DNA of 64,000 bases from Pseudophaeobacter sp. EL27 (GTDB taxonomy: Bacteria; Pseudomonadota; Alphaproteobacteria; Rhodobacterales; Rhodobacteraceae). A program made the translations under genes and the position numbers. Location of the stretch: NCBI RefSeq assembly GCF_900313025.1, contig NZ_OMPQ01000002.1, forward strand, positions 290,073 through 354,072, written 5' to 3'. The notes beneath the pieces were generated by a model. The model had not been told where the DNA came from. It saw only the letters and a program-made list of their open reading frames with translations, and did not search any database. Positions within the stretch are counted from its first letter, which is position 1; the number at the start of each line of letters is the position of its first letter. Of the stretch, positions 27,502 through 36,390 are shown piece after piece.

Positions 27502-28966
27502 CTCACAAATTTCTGACGCAAATCCAATTTGGTTCGACCCCACTCTCTGCCTGATCGGCGGTGCCTGGCAGCCCGCCTCCTCTGCCGAAACCTTGACGTT
27601 GGTAGATCCCTCAGATGGTGCAGAGCTGTGCCAGATCGCTCGGGGCGGGGCCGCCGATATCGACGCCGCTGTAAAGGCCGCCGAGACTGCACTGGCTGGA
27701 GATTGGGGCCGGATGACCGCACTGGAGCGTGGCCGCATTCTGACCCGCATTGGTCAGCTGGTACTGGAACGGATAGAGGAGCTGGCCGCACTGGAGGTTC
27801 GCGATGTTGGCAAGCCCCTGACCCAGGCGCGTGCCGATGCTATTGCGCTGGCGCGGTACTGCGAATTCTACGGCGGCGCCGCTGATAAGGTACATGGTGA
27901 GACCATACCCTATCTGGATGGCTACACGGTCTATACCCTGCGTGAACCCCATGGCGTCACCGGCCATATCGTGCCCTGGAACTATCCGATGCAGATCATT
28001 GGCCGCTCGGTTGGGGCTGCGCTGACCATGGGCAATGCCTGCGTGCTCAAACCCGCCGAGGAAGCCTGCCTGACAGCGCTGGCTTTTGCCCATATCGCCC
28101 AGGAAGCCGGGCTGCCTGCCGGGGCGCTCAATGTGGTGCCGGGGATAGGTGCCGAGGCCGGCGCGGCGCTGACCGCACACAGCGGCGTGCATCACATCTC
28201 CTTCACTGGATCGGTGGCCACGGGTGCGCTGGTGCAGCAGGCCGCTGGAAAGAACGTGGTGCCAGTAACATTGGAGCTGGGAGGTAAGTCACCTCAGCTG
28301 GTCTTTGACGATGCCGATCTGGACGCAGCTCTGCCCTTTCTGGTCAATGCCGGCATTCAGAACGCCGGTCAGACCTGCTCTGCCTCTTCTCGTATTCTGG
28401 TGCAACGCGGGGTCTATGAAACCGTGAAATCACGCATGGCAGAAGCCTATGAAGCCCTGACCGTTGGCCCCGCAATCCAGGACCACCGACTGGGACCCCT
28501 GATTTCAAACCGACAGAAAGAAATTGTCGAAGGTTTCCTGGAAAAAGGGGCAGATCTGCAAATCGTGGCCCAGGGTCATATTGTCGAAGGCGCCCCAGCA
28601 ACAGGCGCCTATGTACAGCCCAGGCTATTTTCAGATGTGCCCGCAAATCATGCACTGGCGCAGGAGGAAATTTTTGGCCCGGTTCAGGTCTTGATCCCCT
28701 TTGACACCGAAGAAGAGGCCTTAAAAATTGCCAATGCCACCGCCTTTGGTCTGGTCGCCAGCGTCTGGACCCGCGATGGAGCCCGGCAGATGCGGCTGGC
28801 CAAGAGCCTCCGCGCAGGGCAAGTATTTCTGAACAACTACGGTGCCGGTGGCGGTGTGGAACTGCCCTTTGGAGGAGTTGGGAAATCCGGCCATGGTCGC
28901 GAAAAGGGGTTTGAGGCTCTTTATGGGTTTTCGCAACTCAAGACTGTGGCCGCGCATCACGGCTGA
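27494..28966 (+). CDS. NAD(P)-dependent aldehyde dehydrogenase
   Basis: A 490-residue ALDH-superfamily enzyme. The catalytic Cys is in NAGQTCSASSR, the general-base Glu in LELGGKSPQ, the cofactor Lys in CVLKPAEEA, and the Rossmann segment in FTGSVATG. The C-terminus has FGGVGKSGHGREKG. The pattern resembles betaine-aldehyde or gamma-glutamyl-aminobutyraldehyde type enzymes, but specificity is not provable. The ATG at 27494 lies inside the GNAT stop region. It is the last gene of the ABC operon and would oxidise an aldehyde derived from the imported solute. Confidence 0.93.
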   Translation: MPNSQISDANPIWFDPTLCLIGGAWQPASSAETLTLVDPSDGAELCQIARGGAADIDAAVKAAETALAGDWGRMTALERGRILTRIGQLVLERIEELAALEVRDVGKPLTQARADAIALARYCEFYGGAADKVHGETIPYLDGYTVYTLREPHGVTGHIVPWNYPMQIIGRSVGAALTMGNACVLKPAEEACLTALAFAHIAQEAGLPAGALNVVPGIGAEAGAALTAHSGVHHISFTGSVATGALVQQAAGKNVVPVTLELGGKSPQLVFDDADLDAALPFLVNAGIQNAGQTCSASSRILVQRGVYETVKSRMAEAYEALTVGPAIQDHRLGPLISNRQKEIVEGFLEKGADLQIVAQGHIVEGAPATGAYVQPRLFSDVPANHALAQEEIFGPVQVLIPFDTEEEALKIANATAFGLVASVWTRDGARQMRLAKSLRAGQVFLNNYGAGGGVELPFGGVGKSGHGREKGFEALYGFSQLKTVAAHHG

Positions 28967-28975
28967 GATCATAGA

Positions 28976-29036
28976 GAGGGGGCGCTGCCCCCGGCCTCGC
29001 AGAGGCCTCCCCCGGGATATTTACAGCCAAATGAAA
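28976..29036. repeat. Intergenic double-hairpin repeat (Roseobacter type)
   Basis: GGGGGC-GCT-GCCCCC (28978-28992) and GGCCTC-GCA-GAGGCC (28993-29107 minus 100, that is 28993-29007) form two adjacent perfect hairpins. They are followed by CCCCCGGGATATTTACAGC and an A-rich end. The layout matches the palindrome plus gATATTT tail common between Roseobacter genes, and it probably ends the ABC operon transcript. Confidence 0.65.
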
Positions 29037-29102
29037 AGCTGCCCCCAAACAGGGCCGTTCTCAAATGTGTCCTGAAGGGCAGGACAAGACCCCCCATTCA
29101 CC

Positions 29103-29127
29103 TTCTTCAAATATTCCCGCCGGAGGC
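29103..29127 (-). repeat. Interspersed 25-bp repeat, copy 1
   Basis: On the minus strand this reads GCCTCCGGCGGGAATATTTG and continues with AAGAA. The identical 25 bases occur on the plus strand at 42902-42926. It lies just downstream of pncB and belongs to the same loose GGGATATTT repeat family as 28976-29036. Confidence 0.7.
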
Positions 29128-29172
29128 ATCACCGCGTGCAAACGCGGTGAACACCCCGCCCAGACTGAACGT

Positions 29173-30474
29173 CTAGACGACGACCTCGATGGGTTCCTGA
29201 TCACCAACCCCAAAGACGCGTTTGTAACGGGTTATTTCTGACCTCGGCCCCATCGCTTTTTCAGGGTTATCCGACAGCTTCACCGTTGGTTTTCCATTGG
29301 CCGAGATCGCCTTGCAGACCAGCGAGAAGGGGGCCAACCTATCGTCTGGCACCAGCCCACGAAAATCATTCGTCAGCAGGGTTCCCCAACCAAAGGAGAC
29401 TTTGGTACGCGCCGCAAATTGCCCCTGCAGTTCGGCGATTTTAGCAACGTCCAACCCGTCCGAGAAAATCACCCGCTTGTTCTGCGGATCTTCGCCGCGC
29501 TCCTGCCACCATTTGATCGCAACCTCGGCCCCCGCGGCTGGGTCGCCACTGTCGATACGAATCCCGGTCCAGCCCGCCAGCCAATCCGGCGCGTGATCGA
29601 GAAAACCCTGAGTACCATAGGTGTCGGGCAGAATGATTCGCAGGTTGCCCTCGTGTTCATCATGCCAATCCGACAGCACCTCATAGGGCGCCTGCGCCAG
29701 CGCCGTGTCATCCGCCGCCAGGGCCGAATAGACCATCGGCAGCTCATGGGCATTGGTGCCGATCGCTTCCACCTCGCGGCGCATGGCAATCAGGCAGTTG
29801 GAGGTCCCGGTGAATTTGCTTCCCAGCCCTTCGCGCATCGCCTGTACGCACCAATCCTGCCAGAGGAAACCATGGCGTCGGCGGGTGCCAAAATCGGCGA
29901 TGCTGAGACCATCAATATCACGCAGCTGTTCAATTTTTTCCCAGACCCGTGTCATGGCACGGGCATAGAGTACCTGTAATTCAAACCGCCCCATGTCGTT
30001 CAAGACCGCGCGCGAGCGCAGCTCCATCAGCACCGCCAGGGCGGAAATCTCCCAGAGCATTACCTCGTGCCACTTGCCTTCAAAGGTCAGCTCATACTGA
30101 TCACCGATACGTTCCAGATGATAGGCAGGCAAGCGCAGGTTCTCGAACCACTCCATAAAATCCGGGCGGAACATCTGGCGCTTGCCATAAAAAGTATTAC
30201 CCCGCAGCCAGGTGCTTTCACCACGCGACAGCGACAAAGAGCGGATATGATCCAGCTGTTCGCGCAGCTCCCCTTCGTCGATCAGATTTGCCAGCGGCAC
30301 TGTGGTAGACCGGTTGATCAGCGAGAAGGTGACCTCGGTCTCTGGTTTGTTGCGGAACACTGACTGACACATCAGCAGCTTGTAAAAGTCCGTATCAATC
30401 AACGACCGGATGATTGGGTCAATCTTCCATTTGTGATTGTAAACGCGGGTTGCGATATCCACCGGCGGCCTCAT
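29173..30474 (-). CDS. pncB: Nicotinate phosphoribosyltransferase
   Basis: A 433-residue enzyme that converts nicotinate and PRPP to nicotinate mononucleotide (Preiss-Handler NAD salvage). Recognisable segments are DTDFYKLLMCQSVFR at the N-terminus, FGTRRRHGFLWQDW, KFTGTSNCLIA, GIRIDSGDPAAGAEVAIKWW and VIFSDGLDVAKIAELQ near the phosphate site. The frame extends upstream to 30636, but homologues begin near VDIATRVYNH. ATG 30474 has no clear ribosome site; a GTG at 30462 preceded by GAGG is an equally good start. The partner enzyme pncA lies 2.5 kb upstream on the same strand. Confidence 0.95.
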   Translation of the reverse strand: MRPPVDIATRVYNHKWKIDPIIRSLIDTDFYKLLMCQSVFRNKPETEVTFSLINRSTTVPLANLIDEGELREQLDHIRSLSLSRGESTWLRGNTFYGKRQMFRPDFMEWFENLRLPAYHLERIGDQYELTFEGKWHEVMLWEISALAVLMELRSRAVLNDMGRFELQVLYARAMTRVWEKIEQLRDIDGLSIADFGTRRRHGFLWQDWCVQAMREGLGSKFTGTSNCLIAMRREVEAIGTNAHELPMVYSALAADDTALAQAPYEVLSDWHDEHEGNLRIILPDTYGTQGFLDHAPDWLAGWTGIRIDSGDPAAGAEVAIKWWQERGEDPQNKRVIFSDGLDVAKIAELQGQFAARTKVSFGWGTLLTNDFRGLVPDDRLAPFSLVCKAISANGKPTVKLSDNPEKAMGPRSEITRYKRVFGVGDQEPIEVVV

Positions 30475-30601
30475 GCTAGTTGGGTCACAACTTGATAGGA
30501 CAGGCGGCAGGCCAGAGCAAGACAGCGGCTTTACAGTCAGCCGGGGTAGGTTGATCTGAAAGCCAATAGCCAGCCCGGCGCCCCCCCATCTTTGGGCGTG
30601 T

Positions 30602-32878
30602 TTACCCTGTGAGTTGTACCCGTTGTGGATCAGCAAAGCTGGTCAGAACGTCCAAAAGCTGGCTTCTGGTGATTGGTTTCGTCACAAATTCATTCATGCC
30701 AGCGGAGAGGCAGGCCTCGCGGTCGCTGTCAAAGGCATTTGCGGTCAAGGCGATGATCGCCGGCTGCGGCTGCCCCCAGGAGCGAATGATCCGCGTTGCC
30801 TCCAAGCCATCCATCACCGGCATGCTAACATCCATCAGGATGATATCCGGGCTGAACAGCTTGGCCTTGTCCACCGCCTCTGCGCCATCATGGGCAAATT
30901 CCAACTCCAGCGAGGTATCTTTCAGGAATTTCTGGATCAACAGCCGGTTGACCCGGTTGTCCTCAGCCACCAGAACCCGCAGCCCCGACAACCCGTCTCG
31001 CGCCGCGTCTTCCTCGGGCTGCGGAGCGGCGCTGACTTCGGAGGCTTTGGTCAAGGTAAAAGGCAGGCTAAGGGTAAAACAAGATCCCAAGCCTATTTCC
31101 GACTGTACAGTGATCCGCCCGCCCATGGTCTCGGCCAGGCGTCGAGAGATGGCCAGCCCGAGTCCGGTGCCACCAAAGCGACGGCTGATAGCGGCATCCG
31201 CCTGGGAGAACCGCTCAAAAATGCCGGTGAGCATATCCTTTGGAATGCCGATACCGGTGTCGCTGATCGCACAGTTAAGCATTACACCACCCCCCGCTAT
31301 GGGCTCTGCTTCCACTGTGACTTTGACCCGACCTTCTTCAGTGAACTTGATCGCATTGCCCACCAAGTTGTTCAGGATTTGACGCAACCGGTGATCATCG
31401 CCGTGCAGGTTACGGGGGAGATCAACATCGCGTTCGACCTCCAGGATCAGCCCCTTGGCCTCACCCTGTGTCCGGAGCAATTGAATGGTTTCGTCAATAC
31501 ATCTGTGCAAATCAAAATCGCAGGGGTTCAATGAAATTTGCCCAGCATCAAGTTTGGACAGATCCAGAATATCGTTGATCAGCGCCAGCAAGGTTCTGGC
31601 AGAGCTGAGGATCGTATTCGTGTAGAGTTTCTGATCTGTATTCAGATCGGTCTCTTCCAGCAACTGCGTCATACCAATAACCCCATTCATCGGGGTGCGA
31701 ATTTCATGGCTCATAGTGGCCAGGAAATCTGTTTTGGCGCGCGCACCTTCTTCGGCTTTCCGGCGCGCGTGCTCCAACTGCTGAGCATTGTGCTTGGCCA
31801 CCGTGATATCCCGTTCGATAGCGATATAGGACATCTCTCCACCCTGATGGCCCAGAATAGGCACCTGATTGGTCTCTATCCAGATATCATGCCCATCCTT
31901 ATGGCGGTTCAGGATCTCCATTCTAAAGGGCTGCAAATTGCGTCGCCCCTCGACTATCTGTTTCAGGGCCGCCGGACTGGTGTCTGGATGATTCAGTAAA
32001 TCCCCTGGCTCTCGGCCCAGAATCTCGTCAAAGCGATACCCCGTCAATCGCGTGAAGGCCTCGTTCACCCATTGAACCTTGTTGTTTTCATCAATGAGAA
32101 GAACGCTATCATTGGCATGGCGTGCGACCAGCGCCAGTCGCTTAGCCTCGACCTGCTGATTCAATAGCCGCTGATAGGCCCCTTCCAACTCTTGCTGTTG
32201 CAGAGCCTGGGTCAGCATGCTGTTGCGGGTGCGCGCAAAACTGCGGTTCACAAACAAAAAATGCCAGGTCAGCGTCCCGCAGAGGATCAAAACACCTGCC
32301 AGCTGTAACTGGAAAGTCATATCGCCGTAGTCTCTCTGCCCTGAAAGCAGAATGATGAACGGCGTAATCGCATAAGCGCTCAATCGCGCGATGGCTGCGG
32401 GCCGGTGGAAGGGGTAGGTCAAACCAGCATTGATAACCCCGCTTACCAAGAGGCCAACGGTAAAGATCGGCGTCACCTCAATCTGACCGCCGCCCCCAAA
32501 CAGGGGTTCAACCCAATAGGGGGCTGCGGCCCCTAGGGCGAGGGCAGCCCCGTGCAACAGGGCAGTGACCGTACTGATCTGGCGCAACGGTTTGATAGGT
32601 TTTCCAGCACTGGCCTGCTTGCGGGCAAAGCGCATATAGAGCCCGTCAACCAATTCGGCAGAGCAGGTCACCATCAGAGTCACAATACCCGTCAGTGGCG
32701 AAACAAATACCCCAAGCACGAGACTGACCATGAGAAGAAAACATGTTCGCGGCCAAAAGATCCTGATTTGGCCACGCAAATAGCGCCGGAACAGCCCATC
32801 CTGGCTATACCGGTCGTGATGGTGGGCCAGTGGCCCTACATCAGGACTTTCTCGGCCAGTTCCTCCTTGGGTCGTCAT
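30602..32878 (-). CDS. Membrane-bound hybrid histidine kinase (PAS-HisKA-HATPase-REC)
   Basis: A protein of about 758 residues. About five hydrophobic segments (residues 35-200) form a membrane sensor region of unassigned type, followed by a short coiled coil. A PAS domain follows (NDSVLLIDENNKVQWVNEAF to YIAIERDIT). HisKA has [16 protein letters not shown], HATPase has DTGIGIPKD and [12 protein letters not shown], and a single receiver has AEDN, LMDVSMPVMDG and VTKPI. The TTG at 32932 opens the frame, but ATG 32878 with GGAGG upstream is more credible. It lies between pncB and pncA on the same strand. Its HisKA core resembles that of the kinase at 1171-3453. Confidence 0.9.
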   Translation of the reverse strand: MTTQGGTGRESPDVGPLAHHHDRYSQDGLFRRYLRGQIRIFWPRTCFLLMVSLVLGVFVSPLTGIVTLMVTCSAELVDGLYMRFARKQASAGKPIKPLRQISTVTALLHGAALALGAAAPYWVEPLFGGGGQIEVTPIFTVGLLVSGVINAGLTYPFHRPAAIARLSAYAITPFIILLSGQRDYGDMTFQLQLAGVLILCGTLTWHFLFVNRSFARTRNSMLTQALQQQELEGAYQRLLNQQVEAKRLALVARHANDSVLLIDENNKVQWVNEAFTRLTGYRFDEILGREPGDLLNHPDTSPAALKQIVEGRRNLQPFRMEILNRHKDGHDIWIETNQVPILGHQGGEMSYIAIERDITVAKHNAQQLEHARRKAEEGARAKTDFLATMSHEIRTPMNGVIGMTQLLEETDLNTDQKLYTNTILSSARTLLALINDILDLSKLDAGQISLNPCDFDLHRCIDETIQLLRTQGEAKGLILEVERDVDLPRNLHGDDHRLRQILNNLVGNAIKFTEEGRVKVTVEAEPIAGGGVMLNCAISDTGIGIPKDMLTGIFERFSQADAAISRRFGGTGLGLAISRRLAETMGGRITVQSEIGLGSCFTLSLPFTLTKASEVSAAPQPEEDAARDGLSGLRVLVAEDNRVNRLLIQKFLKDTSLELEFAHDGAEAVDKAKLFSPDIILMDVSMPVMDGLEATRIIRSWGQPQPAIIALTANAFDSDREACLSAGMNEFVTKPITRSQLLDVLTSFADPQRVQLTG

Positions 32879-32977
32879 TGGTCGCTGTTGCCTCCACACA
32901 ATCAGCCAAGCATAGCCAATCCAGTCTTTCAAAATCCCTAAAGTGCAGATCCTACAGCAAAAAGGGTCGCTGGGGGG

Positions 32978-33577
32978 TTAGTCCTGTTGCAACTGCACGC
33001 CAGCCGCCTGCATCTCAGTCAGTGCTTTCTCCAGCGATCCTTGCAGATCGATTCCCCGGCAAGCGGCGAGCTTTACTCTGGTTGCAAAGCCGAGTTTGGC
33101 GGCATCCAGCGCCGAATAGGCAACGCAGAAATCGGTGGCCAGCCCGACAAAAGTCAACTCCGACACCCCACGAGAGCGCAGGTATCCCTCCAGACCGGTA
33201 GGAGTCTTGTGGTCGTTCTCAAAAAAGCCTGAATAGCTATCAATGGAGGGCCGGAAACCTTTGCGAATAATCAAATCGCCACTCACATCGAGATCGGGAT
33301 GAAACTCCGCGCCTTTGCTGCCCTGTACGCAGTGATCCGGCCACAGAACCTGGGTACCGTAGCTCATCTCGGTGGTTTCATACGGGGACAGGCCGGGATG
33401 CGCGCTGGCAAAGGAGGAATGTGCCGCCGGGTGCCAGTCCTGCGTCAGAATCACGGTCTCAAATTCCCCCAACAAGGCGTTGATCGGGGCCACCACCGCG
33501 TCGCCATCGGGAACCGCAAGCGCGCCACCTGGGCAAAAGTCATTCTGCACGTCGATTACGATCAGGGCCTGGGACAT
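32978..33577 (-). CDS. pncA: Nicotinamidase / pyrazinamidase
   Basis: A 199-residue isochorismatase-fold amidase that hydrolyses nicotinamide to nicotinate. The catalytic triad is visible as Asp in IDVQNDFCPG, Lys in IIRKGFRPS and Cys in GLATDFCVAY. The metal-binding Asp and His residues are in TQDWHPAAHSSFAS. AAGGAG precedes the ATG; the longer open frame to 33751 has no ribosome site. The product feeds pncB, and both genes point the same way with a kinase gene between them. Confidence 0.96.
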   Translation of the reverse strand: MSQALIVIDVQNDFCPGGALAVPDGDAVVAPINALLGEFETVILTQDWHPAAHSSFASAHPGLSPYETTEMSYGTQVLWPDHCVQGSKGAEFHPDLDVSGDLIIRKGFRPSIDSYSGFFENDHKTPTGLEGYLRSRGVSELTFVGLATDFCVAYSALDAAKLGFATRVKLAACRGIDLQGSLEKALTEMQAAGVQLQQD

Positions 33578-33770
33578 TTTCTGCTCCTTCGCTGCACCGA
33601 TGTATCTGTACCCGCGCAGATCCCAGTTGGAAACCGAAGCCTTGGCGTCGACGTGCTTCCCTAAACAGATGTGGTATGGCTGCAAGCAACCAAGTGCGTC
33701 TTTCATCCCAAACAGCCTGCGCATTTGGGTTTCCCTTGAAAAATGCGGCACAGAGTTCTAAGGGCGCATC

Positions 33771-34682
33771 ATGTACAAAATTGCTGCCCTCTATCACTTC
33801 ACCCGCTTCGCCGATCCCGCCGCCCTCAAACCGGCGCTGCTGGAGCTTTGTCTACAGCATTCAGTGACCGGCTCACTGTTGCTGGCCCATGAAGGTATCA
33901 ATGGCACCATTGCAGGGCCAGAGGCTGGGATCACAGCCGTTTTGAACCACATTAAGACGCTGCCGGGCTGCACGGATCTGGCCTGGAAAGAGGCCTTTAG
34001 TGATCACCCTCCCTTTGGCAAAATCAAGGTCCGCCAGAAAAAAGAGATCGTCACCATGGGGCAGCCCGATGTCGATCCCAAGGCCAGCGTCGGCAACTAT
34101 GTAGAGCCCGAAGATTGGAACGACCTGATCCGCTCTGACGATGTGGTCGTCATCGACACCCGCAACGATTACGAGGTGCAGATCGGCACCTTTGAGGGCG
34201 CAATCGATCCCGAAACCGCCAGCTTCCGCGAATTCCCGGCCTGGTGGCAGGACAACAAGGATCGGTTCCACAACAAGCGTGTTGCCATGTTCTGTACCGG
34301 TGGCATCCGCTGCGAGAAATCGACAAACTACCTGCTGGGCCAGGGCGTCGAAGATGTCTATCATCTCAACGGTGGCATTCTGCGCTATCTGGAAGAAATG
34401 CCCCCCGAGGAGAGCAGCTGGCAGGGCGAGTGCTTTGTTTTTGATAACCGCGTCTCGGTTGGCCATGGCCTGGTCGAAGGACCACATGAGCTGTGCCACG
34501 GTTGCCGTCGTCCCATCCTGCCCAAGGACAAAGAGCTCCCATCGTTTGAAATGGGGGTCTCTTGCTATCAGTGCATTGACGAAACCTCGGAGACGGATAA
34601 GGCCCGGTTTCGCGAGCGGCAAAAGCAAATGCGACTGGCCCGCGAACGGGGCGAAGCCCATCACGGCGGACGCAGCGTCTAA
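33771..34682 (+). CDS. trhO: tRNA uridine(34) hydroxylase TrhO (rhodanese-like)
   Basis: A 303-residue protein that makes 5-hydroxyuridine at tRNA position 34 using O2. It begins with a ferredoxin-like domain (LLAHEGINGTIAG). A rhodanese domain follows, with the active-site Cys in MFCTGGIRCEKSTNY and the entry DTRNDYEVQIGTFEGA. The C-terminus has the Cys-rich segment CHGCRRPI and SCYQCID. These match the YceA/TrhO family in order and length. The start is divergent from pncA, with 193 bases between them that probably hold both promoters. Confidence 0.95.
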   Translation: MYKIAALYHFTRFADPAALKPALLELCLQHSVTGSLLLAHEGINGTIAGPEAGITAVLNHIKTLPGCTDLAWKEAFSDHPPFGKIKVRQKKEIVTMGQPDVDPKASVGNYVEPEDWNDLIRSDDVVVIDTRNDYEVQIGTFEGAIDPETASFREFPAWWQDNKDRFHNKRVAMFCTGGIRCEKSTNYLLGQGVEDVYHLNGGILRYLEEMPPEESSWQGECFVFDNRVSVGHGLVEGPHELCHGCRRPILPKDKELPSFEMGVSCYQCIDETSETDKARFRERQKQMRLARERGEAHHGGRSV

Positions 34683-34981
34683 CCCCGCACAGCCTCAAGT
34701 CTTTTCACCACAGCCCCATACAACCATAGATTTCTCATTGTGCATCAATCGCCATTTTTTCATTGCGCCTTAATTCATAATTGGTACATTCTTAAGTCAG
34801 AATATTTTAACACGCCCTGCGTAACGAACTGATTTTCATTTTCTTTTGTCACCTTTGCGCGTGATTGAGCTCTCATTTCACTGACAAAATTTCATTGCCT
34901 TTTTCTGGGGTCCAGGCGCCTCAGGATCAAAGAGTTTGCCTGGGTGTGAGTAACGAGGTGGAGACGGAAAGACATGAGCGC
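34683..34981 (+). other. AT-rich gene-free leader ahead of the PAS-GAF gene
   Basis: About 300 bases with clearly lower GC than the surroundings, including CATTTTTTCATTG and ATATTTTAACACG. No credible reading frame, RNA gene or strong hairpin is visible. Low GC next to a signalling gene fits a regulated promoter region. Possible start codons TTG 34865 and GTG 34946 for the next gene fall inside it. Confidence 0.5.
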
Positions 34982-35938
34982 ATGAATGAGACAGTCGTCA
35001 ACATGAGCCAGGAAACACTGCGGGATGCAGAAACTCTTGTAGAGGCATCAAATGGAATAGCGGTAGGTGGAATTCGCATCCCGGATCTGTTCCGCGATCT
35101 GCCCGAAGCGGTGATTGTAGCAGGAGCCGACCATCGCATCACTTGGGTCAACCCAGCCTTTGAAACACTGTTCGGCTATAGCCGAGAAGAGATCACCGGG
35201 GAGATTACCAAGGATCTCTATGCTGATCCGGAAAACTACAAGGAGCAGGGTCAAAGCCGCTTCACGCCCACCAGCACCTTGAGCGATCACAATTACGAGA
35301 TGCGGTATCGGCGCAAATCCGGGAAAGTCATTCTAACCCAGACCACAGGCGGTCCGATCCGTGACACCTCCGGTGAGGTTCTGGGGTATTTCGCCATCAT
35401 CAAGGACATATCCAAAACCCGGGCGATCGAAGAATTACTGCATAAACTGTTCCACATCACGACCGACCAGGACATGGATCCCGCTGCAAAAGTTCAGTCG
35501 ATCCTTAAACTTGGTTGCGAACATTTTCAGACCGATTCCGCTCTGGTAAGCTGGGTCCGCGATGACAGCTACACCATACTCTACAGCCACTCAGATCTGG
35601 TGGATATTCCGCGTGGAACCAGTTTTCCTCTTGGCGACACATATTGCTCTGAAATGTTGAATGGGGATGGTCCCCTGGCTTGCCACAACGCCAAGCAGTC
35701 GCAATTTGCAACCCACCCCTGCTACGATCTCTTCCTGTTGGAAACCTACATTGGTGTGCCCTTGATTGTTAACGGTGTGCTGTTTGGCACTTTGAACTTC
35801 ACCTCGCCCGAAGCGCGCCATCCGTTTGAGACCGGCGATCTGGAGATGATCAAGCTCTTTGCCGCCTGGGTCGGGCAGCAATTGAACTTTGAGAAAGAAA
35901 CCAATCAGCTGCCAGCAAAAACCACGACACAGGATTAG
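34982..35938 (+). CDS. PAS-GAF sensory protein without an output domain
   Basis: About 318 residues. After a short polar N-terminus comes a PAS domain (RDLPEAVIVAGADHRITWVNPAF to GYFAIIKDISKTRA) and then a GAF domain (KVQSILKLGCEHFQTDSALVSW to HPFETGDLEMIKLFAAWVGQQL). The protein then ends in a polar tail with no kinase, GGDEF, EAL or HTH module. GDTYCSEML and HPCYDLF contain Cys residues in the GAF pocket, a possible redox or chromophore site. It may be a sensor subunit acting on a separate kinase. The start is uncertain: ATG 34982 lacks a ribosome site, and ATG 35003 is an alternative. Confidence 0.75.
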   Translation: MNETVVNMSQETLRDAETLVEASNGIAVGGIRIPDLFRDLPEAVIVAGADHRITWVNPAFETLFGYSREEITGEITKDLYADPENYKEQGQSRFTPTSTLSDHNYEMRYRRKSGKVILTQTTGGPIRDTSGEVLGYFAIIKDISKTRAIEELLHKLFHITTDQDMDPAAKVQSILKLGCEHFQTDSALVSWVRDDSYTILYSHSDLVDIPRGTSFPLGDTYCSEMLNGDGPLACHNAKQSQFATHPCYDLFLLETYIGVPLIVNGVLFGTLNFTSPEARHPFETGDLEMIKLFAAWVGQQLNFEKETNQLPAKTTTQD

Positions 35939-35960
35939 AGACAGCGGGCCTGACGATCCA

Positions 35961-36389
35961 TCAGGCGCCGATCTGGTTGTGATCTGTCAGGCATTCACTG
36001 TGGTCGCGCAGCACTTCCAGCACCCGGCATTCCGCTACCGAGTGATGGCCGCAGTCGTGGATCATCCGCTGCAACTCGACCTGAAGCGCCTGCAGCCTGG
36101 CGATGCGCTCCTCCACCTGTTTCAACTGTCGCTGGGCAATGGAATCCGCATCGGCACAGGATTGCGACGGGTTATCCGCCAGATCCAACAATTCCCGAAT
36201 GGCCTCCAGCGAAAACCCCAATTGCCGCCCATGACGGACAAATCCCAGCCGATCCAAATCCCCCTGCCCATAGCGCCGTTGCCCTCCCTCAGTGCGCTCA
36301 GGCTCTGGCATCAGGCCGATGCTCTCATAGTAGCGGATGGTCTGCACCTTGGTTCCGGTGCGCTTTGCCAGGGTTCCAATGGTCAGCAT
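35961..36389 (-). CDS. zntR: MerR family metal-responsive regulator (ZntR-like)
   Basis: A 142-residue MerR activator. The N-terminal helix-turn-helix and wing are IGTLAKRTGTKVQTIRYYES and GLMPEPERTEGGQRRY, followed by a dimerisation helix. The metal-binding Cys/His positions resemble ZntR: Cys near 79 (SQSCADAD) and the loop HDCGHHSVAECRVLEVL. It is one base downstream of the P-type ATPase stop and so forms an autoregulated operon with its target. The predicted operator is at 38727-38745. Zn, Cd or Pb could be the inducer. Confidence 0.88.
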   Translation of the reverse strand: MLTIGTLAKRTGTKVQTIRYYESIGLMPEPERTEGGQRRYGQGDLDRLGFVRHGRQLGFSLEAIRELLDLADNPSQSCADADSIAQRQLKQVEERIARLQALQVELQRMIHDCGHHSVAECRVLEVLRDHSECLTDHNQIGA

Positions 36390-36390
36390 C

